33,478 bases of DNA from an uncultured Anaerolineales bacterium (GCA_937928015.1 CALFXA010000177.1:1-33478), one strand, 5' to 3'; numbered from the stretch's first letter, positions 16,135 through 23,587 are shown. Numbers and translations: made by a program. Notes: generated by a model not told the origin, from the sequence alone.

Positions 16135-17182
16135 AATCGTTTAGCAAATACGCCAATATCCAATTTGTAGTGGCAACCAGCGAATCGGTGTGGGTGCGTT
16201 CGTAGTTGTGCGAGGCGTCGATGCCTGGACCAATCAGCGCCACGGCCACGTCGCCGCCTGCGCGCCAGAAGGCTTCGCCGTCCGAGCCGTAGAAGGGATA
16301 GATGTCGGTCTTGTATGGGATGCTGTTCATGTCTGCGATGGTGCGCAATTTGTTCGAAAGACCGTGATGATACGGGCCGCCCGAATCCTTGATGCAGATG
16401 GTGGCCGAGAACTCGTCCGACTCCTGGCCTGGGCCGACGGCGGCCATGTCCACAGCGATAAGTTCGCTCGCCTCGGGTGGAATCCCCGCCGCCGCGCCGT
16501 GACCGACTTCCTCGTAGTTGCTGAAGTGGAAGTACACGCTGCGGGCGGGCGTTTGGTGGGATTCACTCAAGGCGCGGATGGCGGCCACAATGGCGGCGAC
16601 ACAGGCCTTGTCGTCCAGGTGGCGGGAACGGATGAAGCCATTCGTCAGTTCCACGCGCGGGTCGAAAACGACGTAGTCGCCGACGCGGATCCCCAGGTCC
16701 TCGGTCTGCTTGGCAGATGTGGTGACCGCATCCAGGCGGATTTCCATGTGCTCTTCGTCGCGCTTCATCTCGGACGATTGCGCGCCGAAGACGTGTGCCG
16801 AGGCAGCGTTGGTCAGCAGCGAGCCGCGGACTCTTTCACCGTTGGAGGCGAATACCCAGCAGCCCTCGGTCTCGACGGCGTTGAGCAGCAGCCCGCCGAT
16901 GCGCGTGATCTGCAAACGGCCGTTGGGTTTGATGGCCTTGACCATTGCGCCGAGCGTGTCGGCGTGGGCGGTGAGCGCCACGGGCGGCAGGTCGTTGCCC
17001 GCGTCCCAGTGCGCCACCAGCGCACCCTTGCGCGTGCGGGACAGAGTCAACTGTGGGAACTGGGCCAGTTCCGCTTCGATCAATTCGATGGCGGGTTCGG
17101 CCATGCCTGTAGGCGAAAACGTGTTCAACAGGCGGACGAGGAAATCTGTGAGATATTGGGTGTCGATCTGAGGCAGTGGCAT
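16133..17182 (-). CDS. M42 family metallo-aminopeptidase
   Basis: The start at 17182 (349 aa) is chosen because AAGGA and the TAA of the upstream thioesterase gene directly precede it. M42 enzymes are dinuclear metal aminopeptidases that form dodecameric tetrahedra in the cytoplasm. The metal ligands are all visible: H73 and D75 in TAHADTLG, D190 in RHLDDKA, E224/E225 in NYEEVGHGA, D245 in AVDMAAVG, and the final His in SHNYERTH. Substrate preference (glutamyl versus leucyl) cannot be read. The gene appears cotranscribed with the thioesterase, and its stop codon lies inside the edge of a hairpin repeat. Confidence 0.92.
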   Translation of the reverse strand: MPLPQIDTQYLTDFLVRLLNTFSPTGMAEPAIELIEAELAQFPQLTLSRTRKGALVAHWDAGNDLPPVALTAHADTLGAMVKAIKPNGRLQITRIGGLLLNAVETEGCWVFASNGERVRGSLLTNAASAHVFGAQSSEMKRDEEHMEIRLDAVTTSAKQTEDLGIRVGDYVVFDPRVELTNGFIRSRHLDDKACVAAIVAAIRALSESHQTPARSVYFHFSNYEEVGHGAAAGIPPEASELIAVDMAAVGPGQESDEFSATICIKDSGGPYHHGLSNKLRTIADMNSIPYKTDIYPFYGSDGEAFWRAGGDVAVALIGPGIDASHNYERTHTDSLVATTNWILAYLLND

Positions 17183-17183
17183 A

Positions 17184-17618
17184 TTATCCTTCCACCTTCC
17201 AACCTTCGAATTTAGTAACTTTTTCCCGCCATTCCTGCGGCACAGACATGGTCTGCTTGGCGGCGTAATCATACGTGACCGCGATGACTGTCCCGCTCGA
17301 ATAGACTTCGCCCGTCTCGCTGTTGATGATGGCCTGTTCCATCACCATCGACTTGTTGCCGATCTTCGCGGTGCGCACACCGACCGTGATCGGGTCACCC
17401 CAATGGACGGGCGCGTGATAGGTGATGTGGATGTCGGCCACGATGAAGCCGATCTCCATGAAGGACTGGTCCCTGCCGAACATGCCCAGGTTCACCACAT
17501 ACTGAACGCGAGCCTGCTCGAAGTAGGTCAGATGCTTGGCGTTGTTGAGATGTCCCTGTGGGTCCAGGTCGCCGTAGCGGACTTCGGTGGGATGATAGAA
17601 GTGGAAGTCATTGTTCAT
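17184..17618 (-). CDS. 4HBT-type acyl-CoA thioesterase
   Basis: This hotdog thioesterase has 144 residues from the ATG at 17618. The active-site motif RYGDLDPQGHLNNAKHLTYFEQAR is at residues 14-37, with Asp17/Asp19 in the position of the catalytic Asp of 4-hydroxybenzoyl-CoA/YbgC thioesterases. Likely substrate is an acyl-CoA; chain length unknown. A longer frame runs upstream, but a consensus TATAAT lies 6 nt before the chosen ATG, so the mRNA is probably leaderless. The TAA stop is one base from the start of the M42 gene. Confidence 0.9.
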   Translation of the reverse strand: MNNDFHFYHPTEVRYGDLDPQGHLNNAKHLTYFEQARVQYVVNLGMFGRDQSFMEIGFIVADIHITYHAPVHWGDPITVGVRTAKIGNKSMVMEQAIINSETGEVYSSGTVIAVTYDYAAKQTMSVPQEWREKVTKFEGWKVEG

Positions 17619-17624
17619 GCGGCG

Positions 17625-17630
17625 ATTATA
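17625..17630 (-). promoter_or_regulatory. -10 box of the thioesterase-M42 operon (leaderless)
   Basis: TATAAT on the minus strand (17630-17625), 6 nt before ATG. The -35 region falls at the edge of the palindrome at 17647-17678 and is poor. Confidence 0.6.
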
Positions 17631-17646
17631 CCGTTTCGTTAAATAA

Positions 17647-17678
17647 AAGTAGGGACGCGGCATGCCGCGTCCCTACTT
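17647..17678. repeat. Perfect 32-bp palindrome (GTAGGGACGCGG type)
   Basis: Bases 17647-17662 are the exact reverse complement of 17663-17678, centred on GGCATGCC. On the minus strand it starts 8 nt after the stop codon of the CRP-family gene and is followed by CTTTTATTT, so it can serve as that gene's terminator. It belongs to the GTAGGG...CCCTAC type of dispersed extragenic palindromes; a related, decayed copy is at 27875-27902. Confidence 0.85.
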
Positions 17679-17686
17679 GAGATCTG

Positions 17687-18388
17687 TCAACGACAGAACT
17701 TTGCCAGTCCCTCGCGGTTCAGGATCATTACGTGACCCTCGGCGTCGTTGCCGATCAATCCCTGTTCCTTGAATGAAACCATCACCTGATTGACGCGTTT
17801 GCGCGAGGCCCCCACCAGGTCGGCCATATCGCCCTGGGTGAAGAGGATGCGGATTTGGATGCCGTCGTCGCGCAGGCGGCCGTATTTCTCGGCAAAGGCC
17901 AGCAGTTGACGGGCCACCCGTCCGTACACGTCGAGCGAAGCCAGCGCCTGAATCAACTGATCGGAGAGTCGCACGCGCGCCGAGAGAATCTTCACCAGGT
18001 TGCGCGCCACGGGCGGGAAGGTATCCAGCATTTCCTGGAAGGTCTCCTTGCCCATCCACAGCATCAGTGAATTTTCGAGCGTGGTCGCGCTGGCCGAACG
18101 GCCCACACTGTCGATCAGACTCATCTCACCGATCAGGTCGCCGCTGCCCAGCAGGGCCAGGATCACGTCCCGCCCGTCGGCCTGTTCCACATGAATCTTG
18201 ACCGTCCCATGCAGCACGATGTACACCGCTTCGCCCGGTTGCTCGGCGGTCATCACGTTCGCGCCGACGGGAAACACGCGCCGATGCGCGCGCCGCGAGA
18301 CCCAGTCCAGTTGCGCGGAACTCAGGCCCTCGAACAGTCGAATGTCCGAGAGAATGTTGCGGGTGTTGTCGTTCTGGATGTCGGTCAT
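17687..18388 (-). CDS. CRP/FNR family transcriptional regulator
   Basis: The product has 233 residues from the ATG at 18388. The N-terminal cyclic-nucleotide-binding-like barrel includes GEAVYIVLHGTVKIHV and LLGSGDLIGEMSLIDSVGRSASATT (about 58-105), close to the cAMP phosphate-cassette pattern, with Arg and Ser/Ala in usual places. A dimerisation helix follows, then an HTH with TQGDMADLVGASRKRVNQVMVSF. No cysteine cluster for Fe-S or haem is seen, so a nucleotide-type effector is more likely than an FNR-type one. A second ATG at 18397 is in frame but touches the -10 box, so I take the later one. The next gene upstream on this strand (MBL) is separated by a hairpin. Targets are unknown. Confidence 0.92.
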   Translation of the reverse strand: MTDIQNDNTRNILSDIRLFEGLSSAQLDWVSRRAHRRVFPVGANVMTAEQPGEAVYIVLHGTVKIHVEQADGRDVILALLGSGDLIGEMSLIDSVGRSASATTLENSLMLWMGKETFQEMLDTFPPVARNLVKILSARVRLSDQLIQALASLDVYGRVARQLLAFAEKYGRLRDDGIQIRILFTQGDMADLVGASRKRVNQVMVSFKEQGLIGNDAEGHVMILNREGLAKFCR

Positions 18389-18397
18389 TCTCAACAT

Positions 18398-18403
18398 ATT
18401 GTA
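18398..18403 (-). promoter_or_regulatory. -10 box of the CRP-family gene
   Basis: TACAAT on the minus strand (18403-18398) lies 9 nt before the ATG at 18388, giving a leader of only 2-3 nt. Confidence 0.45.
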
Positions 18404-18418
18404 CTTCCCTTTGAAAGA

Positions 18419-18459
18419 ACCTCGGAAGTCTGCCATGACTCCCTGTAGACTTCCGAGGT
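18419..18459 (-). repeat. Inverted repeat (ACCTCGGAAGTCT type), probable terminator of the MBL gene
   Basis: Two perfect 13-bp arms, 18419-18431 and 18447-18459, enclose a 15-nt loop. The hairpin begins 3 nt behind the stop codon of the MBL-fold gene and is followed by TTCTTTC on the minus strand. A fragment of the same motif (CCGAAGTCT) occurs at 19845-19853 between the two Cas4-like genes. Confidence 0.75.
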
Positions 18460-18462
18460 CTG

Positions 18463-19437
18463 CTACATTTTCGCGTTTGACGCTTGGACGGGTTTGCTCA
18501 CACCGAGCGTGGTTTGCAGCGACGGCACCGTCTTGACCTTGATCTCCATGCCCTCACGCGCCGCAGTCGACTCGGGAAAGAGCATTCGCGCGACGAACTC
18601 CATCTCGGCCACCTGCTCGTCGTCGTAGGCGGGCTCGTGGTGGAACAGTACCAGCCGCTCGACCTCCGCGGCGGACGCCAGTTCGCAGGCCATGTTGACG
18701 GTCGAGTGGCCATAGCCCTGCGTCGATGGAAAACCTGCCAGCGCACCACGATAGTGCTCCTCGCTGTATTGCGCGTCGTGGATCAGCACGTCGGTGTCGC
18801 GCGCGAACTGCGCCAGCCGGCGGTCCACGCCCACATAGCCTTCCGTATCCGTGGCGTACACGACCGACTTTCCGCGCCATTGGATGCGATAGGCGTACAC
18901 ACCGCCGGGATGTGCAGGCGAGCGGTGGATTCGGACCACGACCGCTTCATCGCTGAGGCCGCGGCCTGACTCCGCCAAACGGATTCCATCCGCATCCCAA
19001 ACGATGACCTCTGTTTCCCGCACCGAGCGGATGTCCTTCCAGGCGGCCATGTCCCTCAGGCTGACTGGGAAGGTGGCGGGAGACTGATTCGACTCCAGCA
19101 CCCGTTCCAACGTTTCAGGCGTGGCGCCCGGGCCGAAGATGTGCAGTCTCGCGCTCGGCAGAAACGCAGGCAGGAAGAATGGAAATCCCTGCGTGTGGTC
19201 GTGATGCAGGTGGCTGAAGAACAGCGCAGCCTCCAGCGGCTGGTCGGTGGAACGGGCCCGTCGCGCCAGGTCCCGCCCGAGCGGGATGATGCCCGTGCCC
19301 GCGTCGAAGATCAGCACGCGTTCTCCTGCGCGGATTTCCACGCAGGCGGTGTTCCCGCCGAATTTGACGGTAGCCTCCCCAGGGGTCGGGTAGCTTCCAC
19401 GCACGCCCCAAAATTTGACGATCAGTTCATCTGCCAT
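18463..19437 (-). CDS. MBL-fold metallo-hydrolase
   Basis: The start at 19437 (324 aa) has GGAGG 5 nt upstream. The metallo-beta-lactamase fold is shown by H76-L-H78-H-D80-H81 in FSHLHHDHTQG, a downstream Asp in ATDTEGYV, and IHDAQY. The opening FWGVRGSYPTPG and FGGNTACVEIR place it in the group that includes RNase Z-like and PhnP-like phosphodiesterases and cAMP phosphodiesterase-like proteins. Substrate unknown; cytoplasmic, no signal peptide. The CRP-family regulator directly downstream makes a cyclic-nucleotide phosphodiesterase tempting, but this is only a neighbourhood guess. Confidence 0.85.
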   Translation of the reverse strand: MADELIVKFWGVRGSYPTPGEATVKFGGNTACVEIRAGERVLIFDAGTGIIPLGRDLARRARSTDQPLEAALFFSHLHHDHTQGFPFFLPAFLPSARLHIFGPGATPETLERVLESNQSPATFPVSLRDMAAWKDIRSVRETEVIVWDADGIRLAESGRGLSDEAVVVRIHRSPAHPGGVYAYRIQWRGKSVVYATDTEGYVGVDRRLAQFARDTDVLIHDAQYSEEHYRGALAGFPSTQGYGHSTVNMACELASAAEVERLVLFHHEPAYDDEQVAEMEFVARMLFPESTAAREGMEIKVKTVPSLQTTLGVSKPVQASNAKM

Positions 19438-19571
19438 GTCTGCCTCCATTTCCGGATACGCCTCCATTATCTCGGTCGGATGGGATTTCCGAAAGGAAAC
19501 ATGGCACAGGCCGTCTGGGAAATATTTCACAGGCTCTGCTATTGCGAAGAAAGGCGCGGCGACGACGAATA

Positions 19572-19597
19572 TTGACATAGAAAATTTGTGCTATACT
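19572..19597 (+). promoter_or_regulatory. Promoter of the Cas4-like gene pair (leaderless)
   Basis: TGCTATACT (19589-19597) is an extended -10, 6 nt before the ATG at 19604. A perfect TTGACA lies at 19572-19577, but the spacer is only 14 nt, so it may not be the functional -35. The 166-bp gap to the divergent MBL gene holds nothing else clear, apart from a possible decayed dispersed repeat at 19541-19570. Confidence 0.55.
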
Positions 19598-19603
19598 TTG
19601 TCC

Positions 19604-19843
19604 ATGCCCGTCATCCGCGCTTCCGACATCGGAAATTACCTGTATTGTCGCCGCGCCTGGTGGTATCGCAAACAAGGCGTGCCGTCCGAGAACAAGGCCG
19701 AGTTGGCGGCGGGTACCGACCTGCACCGCCGCCACGGACGCAAGGTGTTGGCTGCGAGTCTGCTGCGCGGTGCGGCCATGTTTCTGTTGTTGATCGCGTT
19801 CGTCTTGCTGACTGTTTATCTCGCTTCGCAGTTCATGTCCTAA
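19604..19843 (+). CDS. N-terminal half of a split Cas4-like nuclease: Cys/His segment plus membrane helix
   Basis: The product has 79 residues. Residues 3-45 (VIRASDIGNYLYCRRAWWYRK to AGTDLHRRHGR) match the start of Cas4/RecB-like PD-(D/E)XK nucleases: SD-I-x-x-Y-x-x-C-x-R with Cys15 as the first iron-sulphur ligand, and G37-TDL-H41 as nuclease motif I. Instead of running into the catalytic core, the chain ends in a membrane helix (about 52-75) and stops at TAA. The missing core and the other three cysteines are encoded by the next gene, 22 nt downstream in another frame. The two helices would form a hairpin if joined, so both soluble parts lie on the same (cytoplasmic) side. I read this as a true two-subunit protein, or a recently split gene. 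An ancestral single protein disrupted by one small indel is less likely because both ends look finished. Confidence 0.7.
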   Translation: MPVIRASDIGNYLYCRRAWWYRKQGVPSENKAELAAGTDLHRRHGRKVLAASLLRGAAMFLLLIAFVLLTVYLASQFMS

Positions 19844-19865
19844 TTCCGAAGTCTGATTTCCCCTC

Positions 19866-20378
19866 ATGATCTACGCCATTCTTCTTTTATTCTTCGTTGC
19901 CCTCATCTTCTTTTGGCAGAGCGGACGCCAGCGGAAAGAGGCGGGCCTGCCGGGCGGACGAGTCATCTACACCGACACACGCGGCTGGGGCAAACTGGAA
20001 CGCCCGCTCTACAACGACTTGCTCGGGTTGACGGGCAAGCCCGATTACCTGATTCAAGAAAAGGGACAGATCATTCCCGTCGAGGTCAAGAGCGGACGCG
20101 CGCCTGAGTCACCGTACGACTCGCACATCTATCAGTTGGCGGCCTATTGTCTGCTGGTGGAGAAGAGTTACGGTAAGCGTCCGCCCTATGGCATCATCCA
20201 TTACGAGAACCGTGATTTCGCCGTGGACTACACCCCCGAGTTGGAATCCTCATTGCTCGACCTGCTGGCCGAGATGCGCCGCGACGAGTTGAAGCGCGAA
20301 GTCGAGCGTTCGCACGAGCAGGCTGCCCGCTGCGCCCGTTGCGGATTCAAGAAGGCCTGTGACCAGTCTCTGGTGTGA
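19866..20378 (+). CDS. Membrane-anchored Cas4-like PD-(D/E)XK nuclease core
   Basis: The product has 170 residues. A membrane helix (about 2-17) is followed by RQRKEAGLPGGRVIYTDT and the nuclease core. Motif II is Asp60 in GKPDYL, motif III E73-V-K75 in PVEVKSG, and the QxxxY motif Q90-LAA-Y94. The C-terminal C146-x2-C149-x5-C155 supplies three cysteines of a Cas4-type [4Fe-4S] cluster. The fourth cysteine and motif I are absent here and lie in the preceding 79-residue gene. TGA stands four codons before the ATG in frame, so the start cannot be further up. No ribosome-binding site is visible. There is no CRISPR array or other cas gene in the window; the downstream partners are nadK and recN, so a role in DNA end processing or repair at the membrane is more likely than spacer acquisition. 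That role is inference. Confidence 0.82.
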   Translation: MIYAILLLFFVALIFFWQSGRQRKEAGLPGGRVIYTDTRGWGKLERPLYNDLLGLTGKPDYLIQEKGQIIPVEVKSGRAPESPYDSHIYQLAAYCLLVEKSYGKRPPYGIIHYENRDFAVDYTPELESSLLDLLAEMRRDELKREVERSHEQAARCARCGFKKACDQSLV

Positions 20379-20396
20379 CGCGTGGAGGTTGGAGAG

Positions 20397-20402
20397 TATA
20401 AT
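20397..20402 (+). promoter_or_regulatory. -10 box of nadK (near-leaderless)
   Basis: TATAAT at 20397-20402 lies 8 nt before the ATG at 20411, giving a leader of about 2 nt. It is placed between the Cas4-like gene and nadK, so nadK-recN can be transcribed separately. Confidence 0.55.
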
Positions 20403-20410
20403 TGCCCAAT

Positions 20411-21277
20411 ATGTCCGCACCCTTTATCCCGCAGCGCCCTGTGGTGACCTCCTATCCGAAAATGCCCGAGGCCGTTCGTGAAGCGGAATTGATCGCCGGG
20501 TATTTCAAGGAAAAGGGCATCGAAGCGCCTGCGGGATCGCTGTACGACGAATCTCTACGCAAGCGCGTCAAGCGCGGCGAGTTCGACATGCTGGTGGCTG
20601 TCGGCGGCGACGGGACCATGCTCAGGGCGGGACATCTGTGCGCCCCCTGCGGCGTACCCATTTTGGGCGTCAATTTGGGGCGGCTGGGATTCCTCATTCA
20701 GGTGGAACGCAGCGATTGGCGCGCGATGTTCGAGCGTCTGCTGGCGGGCGAGGCCTGGATCGAGAATCGCATGATGTTACGCGTCGAGTTGGTCCGCGCG
20801 GATGAGCCCGCGGGGAGTTGGCACGCGCTCAATGAGGTGGTCGTCAGCCGTGGACAATACCTCCGCCCGATCCGCCTCTCGGCCTCGGCGGATGGTCACC
20901 TACTGACCACCTATGTGGCCGATGGCTTGATCGCCTCCACGCCCACGGGGTCCACCGCCTATGCCCTGGCGGCCGGCGGTCCCATCCTGCCGCCCGAACT
21001 TCGCAACATCCTGATCGTGCCCATCGCCCCGCACCTCTCGGTGGACCGCGCTGTGGTGGTGGCGGAGGGTTCTTCCGTTAGCATCGGCGTCCACGGCGAC
21101 AACGCCGTTTTGAGCGTGGATGGCCAGGTGCCCATCGGCCTGATCGAAGACGACCGCGTGGACGTCCGCGCCGCCGAGTATGCCGTCCAGTTTGTCCGCT
21201 TTGGAGATGCGGGATATTTCTATCGCAATCTGACTGAGCATATGAACCAAAATCGTTCCTTTGGATTATCACGATGA
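20411..21277 (+). CDS. nadK: NAD kinase
   Basis: The enzyme phosphorylates NAD to NADP with ATP or polyphosphate. Its 288 residues from the ATG at 20411 are the usual size. The GGDGT motif is at 65-69 (VAVGGDGTMLRAG), the NLGRLGFL loop follows, and VADGLIASTPTGSTAYALAAGGPI is the conserved NAD-binding block. PHLSVDRAVVV and the beta-rich end complete the fold. The start is fixed by the TATAAT 8 nt upstream. It overlaps the next gene by ATGA. nadK beside recN is a widespread bacterial arrangement, here with an extra gene between them. Confidence 0.95.
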   Translation: MSAPFIPQRPVVTSYPKMPEAVREAELIAGYFKEKGIEAPAGSLYDESLRKRVKRGEFDMLVAVGGDGTMLRAGHLCAPCGVPILGVNLGRLGFLIQVERSDWRAMFERLLAGEAWIENRMMLRVELVRADEPAGSWHALNEVVVSRGQYLRPIRLSASADGHLLTTYVADGLIASTPTGSTAYALAAGGPILPPELRNILIVPIAPHLSVDRAVVVAEGSSVSIGVHGDNAVLSVDGQVPIGLIEDDRVDVRAAEYAVQFVRFGDAGYFYRNLTEHMNQNRSFGLSR

Positions 21278-21798
21278 CCGAGACCACCGCCCCCGTTTGT
21301 TACGTTCATCCTAACCGTGAGACGAGCCTGCGCTGCAACCAGTGCGACCGTCCCATCTGTTCCTCGTGCGCCATTCGCACGCCCACGGGCTATCGCTGCA
21401 AGGAATGCGTCAAGGGCCAACAGAAGAAATTCGACACCGCCGAGTGGTTCGATTACCTCTTCGGTTTTTCGGTGGCGGGTATCCTCTCGCTGATCGCCAG
21501 CGCGTTGACACTCTTTGTGAGCGGATTCGGTTTCCTGATGTTTTTCCTGATCGGCATCGCCGCCTCTACCGTGGGAGCAGTCATTGCCGAAGCGGCCCGC
21601 TTCGTCACGCGTCGCCATCGCTCGCGCAGGCTTTACCTGACGGTGATGGCAGGCATGATCCTGGGTGCCGCGCCGATCCTCATTGTCGGCCTGGTCATGT
21701 TCGATATATACACCCTGATCGCACTGGGCATCTACCTGGTCGTTGCCGTGCCCGTGATGTACTACCGCCTGTCTGGATTACAACTTTTTAAATCCTAA
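21274..21798 (+). CDS. B-box-like zinc-finger membrane protein
   Basis: The 174-residue product starts with a cross-brace of metal ligands: C9-x2-H12, C21-x2-C24, C29-x2-C32 and C42-x2-C45 (CYVHPNRETSLRCNQC, ICSSCAIRTPTGYRCKEC). This is the B-box-like pattern seen in many bacterial membrane proteins. Four membrane helices follow (about 63-84, 86-108, 121-143, 146-164). Such fingers face the cytoplasm and may bind protein or nucleic acid. It is translationally coupled to nadK (ATGA) and three bases ahead of recN. Function unknown; the fixed place between nadK and recN suggests a link to DNA repair or redox cofactor control, but this is unproven. Confidence 0.8.
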   Translation: MTETTAPVCYVHPNRETSLRCNQCDRPICSSCAIRTPTGYRCKECVKGQQKKFDTAEWFDYLFGFSVAGILSLIASALTLFVSGFGFLMFFLIGIAASTVGAVIAEAARFVTRRHRSRRLYLTVMAGMILGAAPILIVGLVMFDIYTLIALGIYLVVAVPVMYYRLSGLQLFKS

Positions 21799-21801
21799 CC
21801 C

Positions 21802-23535
21802 ATGCTGACCGAACTCCACATCCATAACTTTGCGATTATCGACAGCCTCGACCTGCGCTTTGGGCCCGGCCTGATCATCCTCACGGGTGAGACGGGCGCG
21901 GGCAAATCCATCATCCTGGACGCGGTCGTGATGCTGTTGGGCGGCCGCGCCGACGTGAGCGTGGTCCGTGCCGAGGCGGAGACGGCCTTCGTCGAAGGCG
22001 TGTTCCATCTCAAGGGTCCAGAGCGCGAAACGGTGCACGACATCCTCAACCGCGAGGAATTGCTCGACGATCCCGATTACCTGACGCTCACCCGCGAAGT
22101 GCGGCGCGAAGGCCGCAGCGTGGCCCGCGTCAACGGGCGGACCGTGGGCGTGGCCCTGCTCAAGGAACTGGGTGCCGCGCTGGTGGATATCCACGGCCAA
22201 TCCGAACACCTCTCGCTGCTCGACCCGCGTGCTCACCTCGGCCTGCTCGACCGTTATGCCGAAGTGTCCAAACCATTGGGCGAATATCGCCAGACCTATC
22301 ACGCGCTGCTCAATCTGCGGCGCGAGTTGAATGACCTGCGCCAAGCCCAGGACGACTCCGACCGCCGCATGGAGATGTTGACCTATTCCGCCGAGGAGAT
22401 CGAGGCCGCGCGTTTGAAGGTTGGCGAGGACGAGGAATTGCGCAAGGAGCGCGACCGCCTCGCCAATGCCGAGTCGCTGGCCGAGTATGCCCAGCAGGCC
22501 TTGGCCGTGCTCGAAGACGGATCGCCCGATGCGCCCTCCGCGGGGGACCTGGTGGGGCAGGCCGCGCAGGCATTGGCAGGCCTGGCCCGCATCGACTCGG
22601 CCCAGGCCGAACTCTCGAATCAGGCCAACCTGCTGGAAGACACTCTCGCAGATTTGGTCCGCAGCTTGCGCGATTATCTCGAAGCCATCGAGTTCAACCC
22701 CAAGCGGCTCGACGAGGTCGAGGAACGCCTCGACCTGATTCACCGCCTGACACGCAAGTACGGCGGCAGCATCCCTGCCGTGGCCGCCTATGGCTCAGAC
22801 GCCCGCAAGCAGCTCGAAACCCTGACGGGCGCAGCCGACCGCATCGCCAGCCTGACGGCGGAAGAGTCCAAACTGCTGTCGCAGTTGGCGAAGCAGGGTG
22901 CGGCGTTGACGGCCAAGCGCAAGTCCGCGGCGGAATTGCTCGGCAAGGGCATCGAATTGGAACTCGACGAACTGAAGATGGCCTCGGCCCAGTTCGGCGT
23001 GGATTTCCAGACGCGACCCGACCCGAACGGCGTCCCGCTGCCCGACGGCTCGCGCATCGCCTTCGACCAGAACGGCCTCGACCGCGTGGAATTCCTCATC
23101 GCGCCCAACCCGGGCGAGGGGCTCAAGCCGTTGGTCAAGATCGCATCAGGCGGCGAGACCTCGCGCCTGATGCTGGCGCTCAAGAACGTACTGGCCCGCG
23201 CCGACCAGGTCCCCAGCCTGATCTTCGATGAGATCGATCAGGGCATCGGCGGGCGGGTGGGTACCATCGTCGGCCAGAAATTGTGGAAGTTGGCCCGCAA
23301 TCACCAGGTCTTCTGCGTGACGCACCTGCCGCAACTGGCGGCCTTCGGCGAGCAGCATTATCAGGTTCAGAAGGCGGTGGACAAGGGCCGTACCCTGACC
23401 CGCGTCGAAAAACTGGACGGAGACACGCGCATATTGGAACTCTCACAGATGCTCGGCGAAGTGGGAGAGGGAACTTTACGGTCTGCGCATGAGTTGTTGC
23501 AGTTGGCGCGACAAATGTCCAAGGCCGAAAAATAA
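21802..23535 (+). CDS. recN: DNA repair ATPase RecN
   Basis: RecN is an SMC-like ATPase that acts early in double-strand break repair. The 577 residues begin with MLTELHIHNFAIID. Walker A GETGAGKS is at 29-36, the coiled-coil arms cover about 155-370, the ABC signature is IASGGETSRLMLALK, and Walker B is PSLIFDEIDQGIGGRVG, followed by the H-loop VTHLPQLAAFGEQHY. All catalytic motifs are intact. The ATG is 3 nt behind the stop of the zinc-finger gene, so nadK, the zinc-finger gene and recN form one operon ending at a clear terminator. No LexA-type box was recognised upstream. Confidence 0.97.
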   Translation: MLTELHIHNFAIIDSLDLRFGPGLIILTGETGAGKSIILDAVVMLLGGRADVSVVRAEAETAFVEGVFHLKGPERETVHDILNREELLDDPDYLTLTREVRREGRSVARVNGRTVGVALLKELGAALVDIHGQSEHLSLLDPRAHLGLLDRYAEVSKPLGEYRQTYHALLNLRRELNDLRQAQDDSDRRMEMLTYSAEEIEAARLKVGEDEELRKERDRLANAESLAEYAQQALAVLEDGSPDAPSAGDLVGQAAQALAGLARIDSAQAELSNQANLLEDTLADLVRSLRDYLEAIEFNPKRLDEVEERLDLIHRLTRKYGGSIPAVAAYGSDARKQLETLTGAADRIASLTAEESKLLSQLAKQGAALTAKRKSAAELLGKGIELELDELKMASAQFGVDFQTRPDPNGVPLPDGSRIAFDQNGLDRVEFLIAPNPGEGLKPLVKIASGGETSRLMLALKNVLARADQVPSLIFDEIDQGIGGRVGTIVGQKLWKLARNHQVFCVTHLPQLAAFGEQHYQVQKAVDKGRTLTRVEKLDGDTRILELSQMLGEVGEGTLRSAHELLQLARQMSKAEK

Positions 23536-23540
23536 GATGG

Positions 23541-23568
23541 AAAACTTCCCCTATTTGGGGAAGTTTTT
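23541..23568 (+). terminator. recN operon terminator
   Basis: An 11-bp stem (23541-23551 with 23557-23567) around TATTT is followed by T, starting 5 bp after the recN stop codon. Confidence 0.9.
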
Positions 23569-23587
23569 GTCTGGGAAGAATCTCTTA

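Noticed and set aside
14835..16136. Long plus-strand open frame opposite the LLM and HIT genes
   Set aside because: It spans two genes with clear family motifs on the other strand and has no recognisable product.
19541..19570. Copy of the very common ATTGCGA...GCGACGAA dispersed repeat
   Set aside because: Only partly similar from memory; arms no longer pair well. Too weak to annotate.
19604..20378. CRISPR-Cas locus on account of the Cas4-like proteins
   Set aside because: No repeat-spacer array and no cas1, cas2 or effector gene is present anywhere in the window; the neighbours are repair and cofactor genes.
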